Assembly: GCA_937960435.1 (NCBI GenBank) | Contig: CALGPN010000005.1 | Span: forward strand, 62,001 to 126,000 | Origin: an uncultured Desulfosoma sp. | GTDB taxonomy: Bacteria; Desulfobacterota; Syntrophobacteria; Syntrophobacterales; DSM-9756 | Direction: 5' to 3' | DNA length: 64,000 nucleotides | Shown here: positions 16,659-26,819 of the stretch, in pieces | Layout: every line of letters begins with the position of its first letter | Numbering within the stretch: the first letter of the stretch is position 1 | Notes under the pieces: model-generated | Database searches by the model: none | Told to the model about the DNA's origin: nothing | Seen by the model: the letters and a program-made list of their open reading frames with translations, nothing else | Program-made: the position numbers and the translations under genes

Positions 16659-17426
16659 ATGAGCTGGATACGTACGATGATGTTTTACAGCATGCTGCTC
16701 GTGTCGACGGTCATCTTGGGGATTACGGCCATCACCATCGTGCTGATCACCCGGCGCAGCGACTGGGCCCATCTGTGCGGCCGCCTGTGGGGTAACCTCA
16801 ACCTCTGGGCTGCGGGAGTCACCGTGGACGTCGTCGGCCGCGAAAACCTGGACCCCGCACGGCCCGTGGTCTATGCCGCCAATCATCAGAGCTGGTTCGA
16901 CATTTTCGCCATTTTGGGAAAACTGCCCGTGCAATTTCGATGGCTGGCCAAGGAGGAACTTTTTCGCATCCCCATTATGGGATACGCCATGCGACTCATC
17001 GGATACGTCCCTATCGACCGCTCGGATCGCAAGAAAGCGTTTCAGAGTTTGGAAGAGGCTTCTCAGCGGGTTCGCGAAGGCACGTCCATCGTCATCTTTC
17101 CCGAAGGGACTCGAAGCCGAGACGGGATCATCCAACCGTTTAAGAAAGGCGGCATCATTTTGGCCATCAAGTCAGGTCAGCCCATCGTCCCCATCAGTTT
17201 GAGCGGCTCTTACAAGATTCTCCCCAAAAGGGCCCGTCTGGTGCGACCGGGGCGCATCCGCATGACCATCGGCAAACCCGTTGAGACGGCATCCCTGACC
17301 CTGGAAGACCGAGATCGCGTGATTTCCATGGTCCGGGACGCCATACGGCTCCACCTCACCGAAAGGGAAGGGGGCCTCCTGAGCGACGATCCACCCAGCG
17401 CGCAGGTCCGCCCCGCCGTTCTATGA
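16659..17426 (+). CDS. plsC: 1-acyl-sn-glycerol-3-phosphate acyltransferase
   Basis: 255 residues. One or two membrane segments occupy residues 7-30. The acyltransferase motif NHQSWFD (catalytic H76 and D81) and the FPEGTRS motif near 147-153 are intact. It adds the second acyl chain of phosphatidic acid at the inner membrane. A GAGGGG ribosome binding site precedes the ATG, and the stop overlaps the rnj start by 4 bases. Confidence 0.93.
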   Translation: MSWIRTMMFYSMLLVSTVILGITAITIVLITRRSDWAHLCGRLWGNLNLWAAGVTVDVVGRENLDPARPVVYAANHQSWFDIFAILGKLPVQFRWLAKEELFRIPIMGYAMRLIGYVPIDRSDRKKAFQSLEEASQRVREGTSIVIFPEGTRSRDGIIQPFKKGGIILAIKSGQPIVPISLSGSYKILPKRARLVRPGRIRMTIGKPVETASLTLEDRDRVISMVRDAIRLHLTEREGGLLSDDPPSAQVRPAVL

Positions 17427-19105
17427 CCATGAAACCCTCCGATGTGCTGCCCCCCCTGCGCCTCATTCCCCTCGGGGGATGCGGCGAGATCGGCCTCAAC
17501 ATGCTGGTCATCGAATACGGCGACACCATCGTCATTGTCGACGCCGGTTTGATGTTTCCCGAAGAGGAGATGTTGGGGATCGACATTGTGATTCCCGACT
17601 TTTCTTATCTTCGCGAACACAAGGAGAAGGTACGGGCCCTTGTGGTCACCCACGGCCACGAAGACCACATCGGCGCTATTCCGTTTTTCATACGAGAATT
17701 TCCGGTTCCCATCTACGGCACGGCTCTGTCGCTTGCCCTTGTGGAGGAAAAACTTCGGGAGCACAGGCTCCTGGAACGGACCGTCCTGCATCGGATCCAG
17801 GCTCGAGACCGCCTATCCGTCGGTCCCTTGACCATCGAATTTATCCAAGTCTGCCACAGCATTCCGGACGGTGTGGGATTGGCCGTGGAAACGCCCCAGG
17901 GCATCGTCGTCCATTCAGGCGATTTCAAAATCGATCATACCCCCCTGGACGGCAAAAGGTTCGATACCGCCCGGTTTGCCGCCTACGGAGAACGGGGCGT
18001 CTTGGCCTTGCTTTCCGATTCCACCAATGTGGAGAAGGAAGGCTACACCTTGTCCGAAAAGGATATTGGGCACACGTTCCGGGAAATCTTCCGGGAATGT
18101 TCGGGCCGCATCATTGTGGCCGTCTTTGCCAGCAACATTCATCGGATTCAACAAGTTTTGGATTTGGCCGAGGAATTCGGCCGAAAGGTTTTCTTCAGCG
18201 GCAAATCCATGGTGACCAACGTTCGGATCGCCAGACAACTGGGCTACCTGGACTTCAACCCGGATAACGAAACCACCTTGGCGGAGCTTCAGCATCTTCC
18301 CGACGACAAGGTCCTCATGCTCACCACCGGAAGCCAAGGCGAACCCATGAGCGCCCTCACTCGGATGGCCTTCAACGTGCACAAGAAACTGTCCATCAGG
18401 CCCGGGGATACCGTCGTCTTTTCCTCCAAGTTCATCCCGGGGAACGAACGCGCTATCCACAACATTATCAATAATTTATATCGCCAAGGTGCCCAGGTCA
18501 TCCACGATCAGGTCAAGGAAATTCATGTGTCGGGCCATGCATACCGGGAAGAGCTCAAGACCATGATCAATCTGGTCCGTCCTCTCTATTTTATCCCAAT
18601 CCACGGGGAATACCGACATCTTGTGCAGCACAAGCAGCTGGCCCAGAGGCTCGGCATTCCGGGTGAACACTGCCTGGTTGTGGAAAACGGCGACGTGGTC
18701 TCTTTTGACGAGGGCGCCGCTACCGTGCAGAAACGCATCGAAACCGGCCGGGTCTTTGTGGACGGTAAAGGGGTCGGCGATGTGTGTGACCTGGTCCTTC
18801 GGGACCGGCGACATCTGTCCGAAGACGGCATGGTGCTCGTTTCTTTGGTAGTGAACAAACAGACGCGGGAGCTTCTCAGCGGCCCGGACCTGGTGAGCCG
18901 AGGGTTCATTCTCGAAGAAACGAAGCCGGAAATTCTCGACAGTGCGCGATGCCTGATCTTGGACGTCCTCGAACGGTTCCAGGCCGAGGGGGAGATGATG
19001 GACTGCGGTGACTTTCAGTTGGAAATTCGAAGGGAGCTGAAAAGGTTCTTTCAAAAGGTCTTGGAGAGGCGACCGTTCATTCACCCCATGGTGGTGGAAG
19101 TCTAA
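17423..19105 (+). CDS. rnj: Ribonuclease J
   Basis: 560 residues. It is a metallo-beta-lactamase/beta-CASP nuclease that degrades and matures RNA from the 5' end and internally. The zinc-binding motif THGHEDHIG begins at residue 76. Downstream signatures SDSTNVEKEG, GSQGEPMSALTRMA and HVSGHAYREEL are present, as is the C-terminal domain. It overlaps plsC by ATGA and is followed closely by ftsK. This window also holds rng, so the organism carries both RNase J and RNase G. Confidence 0.94.
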   Translation: MTMKPSDVLPPLRLIPLGGCGEIGLNMLVIEYGDTIVIVDAGLMFPEEEMLGIDIVIPDFSYLREHKEKVRALVVTHGHEDHIGAIPFFIREFPVPIYGTALSLALVEEKLREHRLLERTVLHRIQARDRLSVGPLTIEFIQVCHSIPDGVGLAVETPQGIVVHSGDFKIDHTPLDGKRFDTARFAAYGERGVLALLSDSTNVEKEGYTLSEKDIGHTFREIFRECSGRIIVAVFASNIHRIQQVLDLAEEFGRKVFFSGKSMVTNVRIARQLGYLDFNPDNETTLAELQHLPDDKVLMLTTGSQGEPMSALTRMAFNVHKKLSIRPGDTVVFSSKFIPGNERAIHNIINNLYRQGAQVIHDQVKEIHVSGHAYREELKTMINLVRPLYFIPIHGEYRHLVQHKQLAQRLGIPGEHCLVVENGDVVSFDEGAATVQKRIETGRVFVDGKGVGDVCDLVLRDRRHLSEDGMVLVSLVVNKQTRELLSGPDLVSRGFILEETKPEILDSARCLILDVLERFQAEGEMMDCGDFQLEIRRELKRFFQKVLERRPFIHPMVVEV

Positions 19106-19120
19106 AAAAGGGGATGCTCC

Positions 19121-21355
19121 GTGGAGCGCAAAAAACACGAAGCGTGGGCTCTGGCAGTTTTAACCGTGACGATTCTCACGGCGGCGAGTCTCCTTTCCTA
19201 CCACAGCACCGACCCCACCTTCTTCGGTTCCTCGAGCGCCGGCCGCAGGATGGCGAACTGGATCGGCACGCTGGGCGCGCACCTTTCCTGGCTTCTTTTT
19301 TTCTTGCTCGGCCTGGGCGCTTACGCCCTTCCGGCGTTCGGTCTTTGGTGGAGCTGGTCGCTTCTTCGGGGCCGTGCCGTTTTTCCCTATGGGCGGATGC
19401 AGATTCTAGGGCTCGTCCTTATGCTGTGGACGGGTGTGACCTTGGCGGCTTTTCATGGGCCGAAGGCGTTCGTGCTTGGGCAGGAAATCCTTCTGGGCGG
19501 TCAATTGGGCACCTTGTCGGCGCGTTTTCTCGCCGCCCGCCTGAACCTGATGGGCGCCCACGTGCTTTTGGGAGGTCTCTTTCTCATCGGGCTTGTTCTT
19601 GCCACCCCTTTTTCCCTGAAAACCTTAGGGCGGCTTCTTTTCACCATCCCCGTCGCCCTGTTCTCTCTTTTTTTAAGGAAACCCAGGCCCCCTGCAGCCG
19701 TTGTTGAGCGGAAGGAAGCGGCTGAGGACGGCACCCTAGCGAGGCCCTCAGCGCCGGCAACCCGTCGCCCCAAGAGCTCTTCAAGCATCAAGCGGAAGAG
19801 CGTGGGGACGGCCCCTGCGCCCCCCCGTGTCCCGGTGGAAGAACCGCCCGCGCCTCAAGAAAAGGAACCGACCCCGGGGCGCCCGGGCGAGGCATTTCCT
19901 CTGCCGCCCGTGGATCTTCTCGATTTTTACGACGCCGAAGAGGCCTCACCGGACCCGTCGGTGCTCCAGCAGAAAGCCCGAACTTTGGAAGAAAAGCTTG
20001 GGGACTTCGGGGTCCAAGGCCGCGTGGTGGGTATCAACCCCGGCCCGGTCATCACCATGTACGAATACAGCCCGGCTCCCGGCATCAAGATCAGCCGTAT
20101 CGTCGGCCTGGCCGACGATCTCTCCATGGCGCTCAAGGCCACCAGCGTGCGTGTCGTCGCCCCCATCCCCGGCAAGGCAGCCATCGGCATCGAAATCCCC
20201 AACGAAAAAAGAGCCATGGTGTCCCTTCGCTCCATCATCGAATCCAAACTTTTCACGACGTCCGCCTCTGCTCTGACCATCGCCCTCGGCAAGGACATCA
20301 CCGGCAATCCCGTGGTCACGCAGCTCACCCGCATGCCGCACCTGCTCATCGCCGGGGCCACGGGGACCGGGAAATCCGTGTGCATTAACGGCATTCTGCT
20401 CAGCCTCCTGTATCGCAACACGCCCGAGACCCTGCGGTTCCTTTTGATCGATCCCAAGCGGATCGAACTAAGCACCTATGAAAACATCCCCCATCTGCTC
20501 CATCCCGTGGTCACGGAACCTAAGATGGCCACCCGCGCCTTGCGCTGGGCCGTGCAGGAAATGGAGCTGCGCTACAAACTCTTGGCCGACAAGAACGTGC
20601 GGAACATCGAGACCTACAACCGGGTGCTGGGGAAGGAGGAATCCCGTAAAGGCCCCGAGGCCCCCCTCAAGGACACCTCCAACGGCACCGTTTTGGAACA
20701 TCACCCTCTGCCGTACATCGTTCTCGTCATTGACGAATTGGCCGACCTCATGATGGTCGCTTCCCGGGAAGTGGAAGAATACATCACGCGCCTGGCCCAG
20801 ATGGCCCGGGCGGCCGGCATCCATCTCATCCTGGCCACCCAAAGGCCTTCCGTGGATGTGTTGACCGGGATCATCAAGGCCAACATTCCCACACGCATCT
20901 CCTTCCAGGTGTCCTCCAAGGTGGACTCTCGGACCGTGCTGGACACCAACGGCGCGGAAACCCTCTTGGGCGCCGGCGACATGCTCTTTCTCCCACCGGG
21001 CACCGGCAAACTGCAGCGTATCCAGGGCGCCTTCGTCTCCGACGCCGAGGTGCAGCGCGTCACCGACTTTTGGAGAGAACGGCCCCCGGATTCGGACCCC
21101 ATGGCGCGACGGGTCTCCTTTGCGGAAAAGGAATCGGGTTCGGAAATCGCCGAAGACGAAATGGACGAAAAATACGAGGAGGCGGTCCGACTTGTGGTGG
21201 AAAGCCGCCAGGCTTCCATCTCCATGATCCAGCGGAGACTGCGGATCGGTTACAACCGGGCCGCTCGCCTGATTGAAATCATGGAGCAACAAGGAATCGT
21301 CAGCCCATCGGACGGGAGCAAACCCCGCGAGGTTTTGGTCCCTAAGGAGCCTTGA
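19121..21355 (+). CDS. ftsK: DNA translocase FtsK/SpoIIIE
   Basis: 744 residues from a GTG with AGGGGA ahead. Four membrane helices fall within residues 1-180. A Pro-rich, low-complexity linker (about 185-265) follows. The motor has its Walker A GATGTGKS near residue 410, Walker B VLVIDELADLMM and the LATQRPSVDVLTG segment. A C-terminal winged-helix gamma domain (SISMIQRRLRIGYNRAARLIE) reads polar DNA sequences. It pumps chromosomal DNA through the division septum and helps dimer resolution. Confidence 0.95.
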   Translation: MERKKHEAWALAVLTVTILTAASLLSYHSTDPTFFGSSSAGRRMANWIGTLGAHLSWLLFFLLGLGAYALPAFGLWWSWSLLRGRAVFPYGRMQILGLVLMLWTGVTLAAFHGPKAFVLGQEILLGGQLGTLSARFLAARLNLMGAHVLLGGLFLIGLVLATPFSLKTLGRLLFTIPVALFSLFLRKPRPPAAVVERKEAAEDGTLARPSAPATRRPKSSSSIKRKSVGTAPAPPRVPVEEPPAPQEKEPTPGRPGEAFPLPPVDLLDFYDAEEASPDPSVLQQKARTLEEKLGDFGVQGRVVGINPGPVITMYEYSPAPGIKISRIVGLADDLSMALKATSVRVVAPIPGKAAIGIEIPNEKRAMVSLRSIIESKLFTTSASALTIALGKDITGNPVVTQLTRMPHLLIAGATGTGKSVCINGILLSLLYRNTPETLRFLLIDPKRIELSTYENIPHLLHPVVTEPKMATRALRWAVQEMELRYKLLADKNVRNIETYNRVLGKEESRKGPEAPLKDTSNGTVLEHHPLPYIVLVIDELADLMMVASREVEEYITRLAQMARAAGIHLILATQRPSVDVLTGIIKANIPTRISFQVSSKVDSRTVLDTNGAETLLGAGDMLFLPPGTGKLQRIQGAFVSDAEVQRVTDFWRERPPDSDPMARRVSFAEKESGSEIAEDEMDEKYEEAVRLVVESRQASISMIQRRLRIGYNRAARLIEIMEQQGIVSPSDGSKPREVLVPKEP

Positions 21356-21360
21356 AAGAC

Positions 21361-22134
21361 ATGTGGAAGTCACGACCGAGTTCGAGCCCTATGTGGCGAT
21401 GTGTTCTCCTTTTGGCTTTTCGGCTGTGGGTGGCGACCCTCATCGTTTGCGGAGCAGGGGCGAAGGCGTCCTCGCAAGGCGTCACCCCAGACGTCGGCGT
21501 CCAAAACATTCTGAGCAAAATGGAAGACCATTATCGAAGCGTATCGGCCTACACCGCCGATTTCTCTCAGTGGACCACTTCCGTCGCCACCTCGGGGGCC
21601 GTCACGGAAGCCCATGGGGTTTTCTATTTTCAAAAACCCCGGCGCATGCGTTGGGAATACGAACTGCCGGAACGCCAGATTTTCATCGCCTTGAAGGACA
21701 CGGCTTGGCTTTACGTTCCCGAAGACCGCCAGATCAGCCTGTTCGACATGAAGGAACTGATGCAGTCTCCGATTATGCGCACGTTTTTTGAGGGGGTTGT
21801 CCCGTTGCGAGAGAGCTTCCATGCCACCTTCGATGCTGCCGCCGCGACGGAACAATCCGCCGTGCTTCGCCTCACCCCCAAGCAGGAAGACCCCAACGTG
21901 CGTGCCCTGCGCGTCTGGGTCGACACCAAAGACTACAAGATCACGGAAATCGAAGCCCAGGACGCCTTGGGCAACATCAACCGCATCCAGTTCCAAAACC
22001 AAAAGGAAATCCCTGCCCTGCCCAAGGAGCTTTTCGCGTTCGACCCGGATGAATCCGCCGTGGTCCTGGATCCCTCCGGCCGGAAATTGAATGCGGAAGA
22101 GATCGGCGCCATCAAACGCCGACTGAAAGACTAA
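21361..22134 (+). CDS. lolA: Outer-membrane lipoprotein carrier LolA
   Basis: 257 residues from the ATG at 21361. A TTG three codons earlier overlaps the ftsK stop and is a less likely start. A signal peptide (about residues 1-38) leads into the LolA beta-barrel fold, recognised from YTADFSQWTTS, GVFYFQKPRRMRWEYELPE and the VPEDRQISLFD segment. It ferries lipoproteins across the periplasm to the outer membrane. The position directly after ftsK is common in this group. Confidence 0.88.
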   Translation: MWKSRPSSSPMWRCVLLLAFRLWVATLIVCGAGAKASSQGVTPDVGVQNILSKMEDHYRSVSAYTADFSQWTTSVATSGAVTEAHGVFYFQKPRRMRWEYELPERQIFIALKDTAWLYVPEDRQISLFDMKELMQSPIMRTFFEGVVPLRESFHATFDAAAATEQSAVLRLTPKQEDPNVRALRVWVDTKDYKITEIEAQDALGNINRIQFQNQKEIPALPKELFAFDPDESAVVLDPSGRKLNAEEIGAIKRRLKD

Positions 22135-22146
22135 ACGGAGAAACGC

Positions 22147-23058
22147 ATGTCGTCGACAAATCGACTCATCGCAGACATCGCCAAGCTTCGCAAAGAAAAA
22201 AAGGCCGTCATCTTGGCCCATAATTACCAGCCCGGAATCATCCAAGACATTGCCGATCTCACGGGGGATTCCTTGGAGCTGAGCCGCAGGGCCCGAGATA
22301 CGGACGCCCATGTGATCGTTTTTTGCGGCGTGCACTTCATGGCGGAAACCGCGGCTATCCTCAACCCCGACAAAGTCGTCGTTTTGCCCAGCCCTACCGC
22401 CGGGTGCGCCATGGCCGACATGATCACCGCACAGGATATGCGGCGGATTCGTGAAGAGCACCCCGGCATGCCCATCGTGACCTACGTGAATTCCACGGCT
22501 GAAGTGAAGGCCGAAAGCACGGTCTGCTGCACCTCGGCCAACGTCAACCGCGTGGTGGCTTCTTTCAAGGAAGAAAAGGCCGTCTATCTTGTCCCCGACC
22601 AGAACCTCGCACTCTACGCCGCACGCCACACGGACAAGAAGGTCTACTATTGGAACGGCTATTGCCCCGTTCATCACCGTTTGACGGCGGAAGCGGTACG
22701 CCGAGCCCGGGAAAGCCACCCGGACGCGGTCTTTGTCGCCCATCCCGAGTGTCGACCCGAGGTGTTGGATTTGGCCGACGTCATCACGAGCACCTCCGGG
22801 ATGCTTCGTTTTGCAAAAGAAAGCACCCATCGGGCTTTCCTCATCGGGACGGAGACAGGCATTCTTCACCCGCTGCGCCGGGACAACCCGGACAAGGCTT
22901 TCTACCCGGTGTCACCTCAGATGGTGTGCTCGGACATGAAAAAAATCACTTTGGCCGATATCGTGCGAAGTCTGGAAACCTTAACCCCCAGGGTGCAGGT
23001 GCCCGAGGCAATTCGACTCAAAGCGCTCCAGGCCGTCGAGCGCATGCTTCAAATCTGA
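22147..23058 (+). CDS. nadA: Quinolinate synthase
   Basis: 303 residues. It is a [4Fe-4S] enzyme condensing iminoaspartate with dihydroxyacetone phosphate to quinolinate for NAD synthesis. Conserved features are ILAHNYQ near the start, CGVHFMAETAAIL, SPTAGCAMADM, the YVNSTAEVKAES substrate loop and ECRPEVLDLAD, with TETGILH near the end. Candidate cluster Cys are in CGVHF, TVCCTS and HPECRP. It is oxygen sensitive in the known family. No nadB or nadC is in the window. Confidence 0.95.
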   Translation: MSSTNRLIADIAKLRKEKKAVILAHNYQPGIIQDIADLTGDSLELSRRARDTDAHVIVFCGVHFMAETAAILNPDKVVVLPSPTAGCAMADMITAQDMRRIREEHPGMPIVTYVNSTAEVKAESTVCCTSANVNRVVASFKEEKAVYLVPDQNLALYAARHTDKKVYYWNGYCPVHHRLTAEAVRRARESHPDAVFVAHPECRPEVLDLADVITSTSGMLRFAKESTHRAFLIGTETGILHPLRRDNPDKAFYPVSPQMVCSDMKKITLADIVRSLETLTPRVQVPEAIRLKALQAVERMLQI

Positions 23059-23067
23059 GGAGCTCTC

Positions 23068-24111
23068 GTGGGTGGGAACATTTCAGGGCGCAAGCCGGTT
23101 TTGGCCGTCACGATGGGGGACCCGGCCGGGGTCGGGCCTGAGGTGACCGTCAAGGCGTTGCAGGAGCCTTGGGTCCGCCGGGCGTGCCATCCCCTCCTTA
23201 TCGGCGACGTCACGGCCCTTCGTCGGGCCATGGACCTCCTCAACCTGCCCCTTCCCCTCAAAGTTTTTGCCGAAGAGGAAGACATCCCGGGCTCCCTTTC
23301 CGAGGAAACCATCGGGTTGTTGTGCCCCCAGCCCTTGACTACCGACGATATCGCCTACGGCCGGCCGTCTGCGGCGGCCAGTCGGGAAACCATCATGTTC
23401 ATTCGCAGGGCCGTGCGTATGACTCTGGACGGTCTCGCCGATGCCGTGGTGACCGGTCCCATTCACAAGGACGCCCTTCAGGCGCAGGGATTCCCCTTTC
23501 CGGGGCATACGGAATTCCTGCAGGATCTCACGGGCGCCGCGCACGTGGTCATGATGCTTGCCGGCCCGAAACTTCGTGTGGCCCTGGTCACCATCCACTG
23601 CGCCCTTCGTCAAGTGCCCGATGGCATCACGACGGAGCGCCTTCACCAGACGCTGGATGTGCTGACCGATTCCCTGATCAGGGACTTCGGCATCGCCCGG
23701 CCGAGGATCGCCGTGGCGGGCCTTAACCCTCACGCCGGGGAAGCGGGGCGCTTCGGCCGTGAAGAACTGGATGTGATCGCCCCGGCCATTGACGGTTTCC
23801 GCCGGGGGCATCCCCCCTGTGAAGTCTCCGGCCCCCATCCGCCCGATACGGTTTTTTTCCGGGCCTTCGAAGGGGCCTTCGATGCGGTGCTCGCCATGTA
23901 CCACGACCAGGGTTTGATTCCTTTAAAGCTCGTCCACTTCCACGAAGCCGCAAACGTCACGTTGGGCCTGCCCATCGTGCGCACTTCCGTAGATCACGGC
24001 ACGGGATACGATATCGCCGGCACGGGCAAGGCCCACCCGGGCAGCCTCTTGTACGCCATGAAAACGGCTCTGACCATGGTCCGCCACAGGAACTCCGTGG
24101 GAACGCATTGA
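23068..24111 (+). CDS. pdxA: 4-hydroxythreonine-4-phosphate dehydrogenase
   Basis: 347 residues. It oxidises 4-phosphohydroxy-threonine in the DXP-dependent pyridoxal phosphate pathway. Family segments are TMGDPAGVGPEV at the start, TGPIHKDALQAQG, the metal-binding His residues in GHTEFLQ, NPHAGEAG and YHDQGLIPLK, and VDHGTGYDIAGTG near the end. It lies 9 bases after nadA and is clearly in one transcript with it. Confidence 0.94.
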   Translation: MGGNISGRKPVLAVTMGDPAGVGPEVTVKALQEPWVRRACHPLLIGDVTALRRAMDLLNLPLPLKVFAEEEDIPGSLSEETIGLLCPQPLTTDDIAYGRPSAAASRETIMFIRRAVRMTLDGLADAVVTGPIHKDALQAQGFPFPGHTEFLQDLTGAAHVVMMLAGPKLRVALVTIHCALRQVPDGITTERLHQTLDVLTDSLIRDFGIARPRIAVAGLNPHAGEAGRFGREELDVIAPAIDGFRRGHPPCEVSGPHPPDTVFFRAFEGAFDAVLAMYHDQGLIPLKLVHFHEAANVTLGLPIVRTSVDHGTGYDIAGTGKAHPGSLLYAMKTALTMVRHRNSVGTH

Positions 24112-24160
24112 TGTCGAGGCTTCGGGAAACCTTGGCTCGGCGCCGAAAAGACTGCAGAAA

Positions 24161-26746
24161 ATGTTTCAACATCCCATGGGCTCCATCGTCATGAACCGCC
24201 AAGGGGAGTGGGTGCGCATCCGCGGCGCCCGACAAAACAACCTCCAGAATCTCCACGTGGATATCCCCAAAAACGCTGTGGTGGTGGTCACAGGCGTCAG
24301 CGGGTCGGGTAAGTCCACACTGGTTTTCGATGTTCTGCACGCCGAAGCCCAGAGGCGTTATTTTCATTCGTTTTTGCCCACTTCCGACATGGCCCTCCTG
24401 CCGACTTTCCGGCGGGAAAAACCCGACGTGGAGGCCATCGACGGCCTGAGCCCTTCCATTGCCGTGGAACAGAGTCGATTTCCCTCCAACCCTCGATCCA
24501 CGGTCGGCACCTTCACCGATCTTTACGATTTTTTAAGGCTGCTTTTCACTCGAATGGGAACCCCCATGTGTCCTTCATGCCGGATCCCCATTCGATCCCA
24601 TACCATTCGCCAAATGACCGATTGTCTCCTGAAACGCCCGGAAGGCAGCCGGGTCATGATCACGGCGCCCTTGGAGCCCGTTTCTGAAAAGAACCTGGCG
24701 CGCACCTTATCGTCCATAAAGCGGGACGGCTTTATGAGGATCCTTTGGGAGGGCGAGGTCTATGGGCTGGATCCCTTGCCGGTGCTTCCTCGACGGCCTC
24801 GGTACGCCTTGGAACTGGTTGTGGACCGGCTCAATCTGAAGCCCGACGCTGCCGGCCGTCTTGCAAGCTCTCTGGAACTTGCCGTGCGATACGGCAACGG
24901 AACCGTGCGGGTCGTTCTGGAAGCGGCGGAAAGCCTTACCTTTTCCCAGACCGCCAAATGTCCCCGGTGTGGGCACGCCGCCGTCCCACCGTCCATGGCG
25001 CTCTTTTCCTTTTTCCATCCGAAAGGCATGTGCCCACGGTGTGAGGGGACCGGATTCGAGCCGACCGGGCCGAAAAAGAAATCCTTGGCCGACGAAGAGG
25101 GTCCGGATCTGCCGCACGGGGTGCCTTGTACGGCTTGTGGAGGCATGCGCCTCAACCGTGACGCCTTATCCGTCGTCGTCGGGGGATGTTCCATCGGAAC
25201 CGTCCACGCCATGAACGTGCCTGAGGTGGACGCTTGGCTGCACGGACTCAATCCCGCTCCCCATGAAAGGGAACTCGCCGAAAAGATCGGCGCAGAAATT
25301 AGGCAAAGGCTGGGAGCCCTCAGGCGCTTGGGCCTGGACTACCTCACTTTGGACCGCACCATGGCGTCTCTTTCTTCGGGAGAAACGCAGCGGATCCGAC
25401 TCGCCCAGCAACTCTCCGCGCCTTTTTCCGGCATCATCTATACGATCGACGAGCCCAGCGTGGGATTGCATCCTCAGGATATGGAAGGCCTCATGGCGAT
25501 CCTGAGCGAGCTTCGGAATCAGGGCAACACGGTCATCATCGTCGAACACGACGTAACGACCGTGCGACGCGCCGACTACGTCGTCGAACTGGGCCCCGGG
25601 GCGGGCCCGGCCGGGGGCCGACTGGTTTTCGCCGGAGCGCCTGAAGGGCTCGTTCTCTGCCCGGATTCCCTTACGGCGCCTTATCTAAAAAGGAGCGCCC
25701 TTGCGGCGTCCGCACCGTCTGCCAAGACACTCAGTCGTTTTCTCGTTCTGCAAGGCGCCAGGGGGCACAACTTGCAAAACCTCACCGTGCGCTTTCCCTT
25801 GGAAGCGCTCACATGTGTCACGGGCGTCTCCGGATCCGGCAAGAGTTCGCTCGTCGTACAAACCCTCTATCCCGCTTTGCTGCGCACGGTGCACCAAATC
25901 GATGCCGCGGCTTTACCTTTCGATACCCTGTTAGGCTGGGAAAGTCTCTGCCGCATCCACGTCATGGACCCGTCGCCCGTAGGCCGCCTTTCTCGATCCG
26001 TCCCGGCCACTTACTGCGGCGTGTTCGACCCCTTGCGCACCCTTTTTGCCGGGCTTCCCGAAGCGAAAGCGCGGGGATACTCGCCCGACCGGTTTTCCTT
26101 TAATGTTTCCGGGGGCCGATGCGAGTTCTGCCGAGGCGAGGGGCGTTTGCGCGTGGAAATGTATTTTCTTCCCGATGTGTATGTCACGTGCCCCCATTGC
26201 GGAGGTTTACGCTACGAGGAGCACACCCTGTCGGTTCGCTTTAAGGGGCTGTCCATTGCGGACGTGCTGCAATTGACTGTATCCGAGGCCATGGACCTTT
26301 TTCGGCATCTGCCTTCCATCCGCCGGAAACTCCAGGTCATGGAAGAAGTGGGGCTGGGCTATCTGCGGCTCGGCCAGCCGGGACACACACTCTCCGGAGG
26401 CGAAGTGCAGCGGCTGAAGCTGGCTCGGGAGCTGGCCCGATCCGCTCGCCGGCCCGCCTTATACATTTTCGACGAACCCACCACAGGGCTTCATCCCCAC
26501 GACGTGGAAAAGCTGGTGGGGCTGCTGCGACGACTCGTTTCCACAGGCCACACGGTCATTGTCATTGAGCACGATCCCCATTTCATCCGATGCGCGGACT
26601 ATGTCGTAGATTTGGGTCCCGGGGCCGGACCCGATGGAGGCCGAATCGTCGCCGAAGGCCCGCTATGCGATGTGCTCGCCCGTTTTGACACGGCGACGAC
26701 CCGAGCCCTTCGACGGACGTTTTCCGAAAGCGACCCCGGCTTCTGA
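24161..26746 (+). CDS. UvrA-family protein lacking the insertion domain (paralogue of excinuclease subunit A)
   Basis: 861 residues against about 940 for UvrA. Two ABC modules are present: Walker [10 protein letters not shown] near residue 45 and GVSGSGKSS in the second half, with signatures [15 protein letters not shown] and [15 protein letters not shown]. The UvrB-binding segment ([19 protein letters not shown] region) and the zinc modules CPRC/CEG and CEFC/CPHC are kept. Most of the roughly 100-residue insertion domain of UvrA, which should lie near residues 300-320, is missing. The start could also be the ATG at 24191. It may be a UvrA variant in repair or drug-bound DNA handling, and whether it is the only UvrA is unknown. 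Confidence 0.8.
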   Translation: MFQHPMGSIVMNRQGEWVRIRGARQNNLQNLHVDIPKNAVVVVTGVSGSGKSTLVFDVLHAEAQRRYFHSFLPTSDMALLPTFRREKPDVEAIDGLSPSIAVEQSRFPSNPRSTVGTFTDLYDFLRLLFTRMGTPMCPSCRIPIRSHTIRQMTDCLLKRPEGSRVMITAPLEPVSEKNLARTLSSIKRDGFMRILWEGEVYGLDPLPVLPRRPRYALELVVDRLNLKPDAAGRLASSLELAVRYGNGTVRVVLEAAESLTFSQTAKCPRCGHAAVPPSMALFSFFHPKGMCPRCEGTGFEPTGPKKKSLADEEGPDLPHGVPCTACGGMRLNRDALSVVVGGCSIGTVHAMNVPEVDAWLHGLNPAPHERELAEKIGAEIRQRLGALRRLGLDYLTLDRTMASLSSGETQRIRLAQQLSAPFSGIIYTIDEPSVGLHPQDMEGLMAILSELRNQGNTVIIVEHDVTTVRRADYVVELGPGAGPAGGRLVFAGAPEGLVLCPDSLTAPYLKRSALAASAPSAKTLSRFLVLQGARGHNLQNLTVRFPLEALTCVTGVSGSGKSSLVVQTLYPALLRTVHQIDAAALPFDTLLGWESLCRIHVMDPSPVGRLSRSVPATYCGVFDPLRTLFAGLPEAKARGYSPDRFSFNVSGGRCEFCRGEGRLRVEMYFLPDVYVTCPHCGGLRYEEHTLSVRFKGLSIADVLQLTVSEAMDLFRHLPSIRRKLQVMEEVGLGYLRLGQPGHTLSGGEVQRLKLARELARSARRPALYIFDEPTTGLHPHDVEKLVGLLRRLVSTGHTVIVIEHDPHFIRCADYVVDLGPGAGPDGGRIVAEGPLCDVLARFDTATTRALRRTFSESDPGF

Positions 26747-26819
26747 TCGGCCCTAGAGGGGGAGACATGTGGGAAGAGACGGTCGGCGAGAAAAGACTTT
26801 GAGGGCGTGCGATGCGCGT

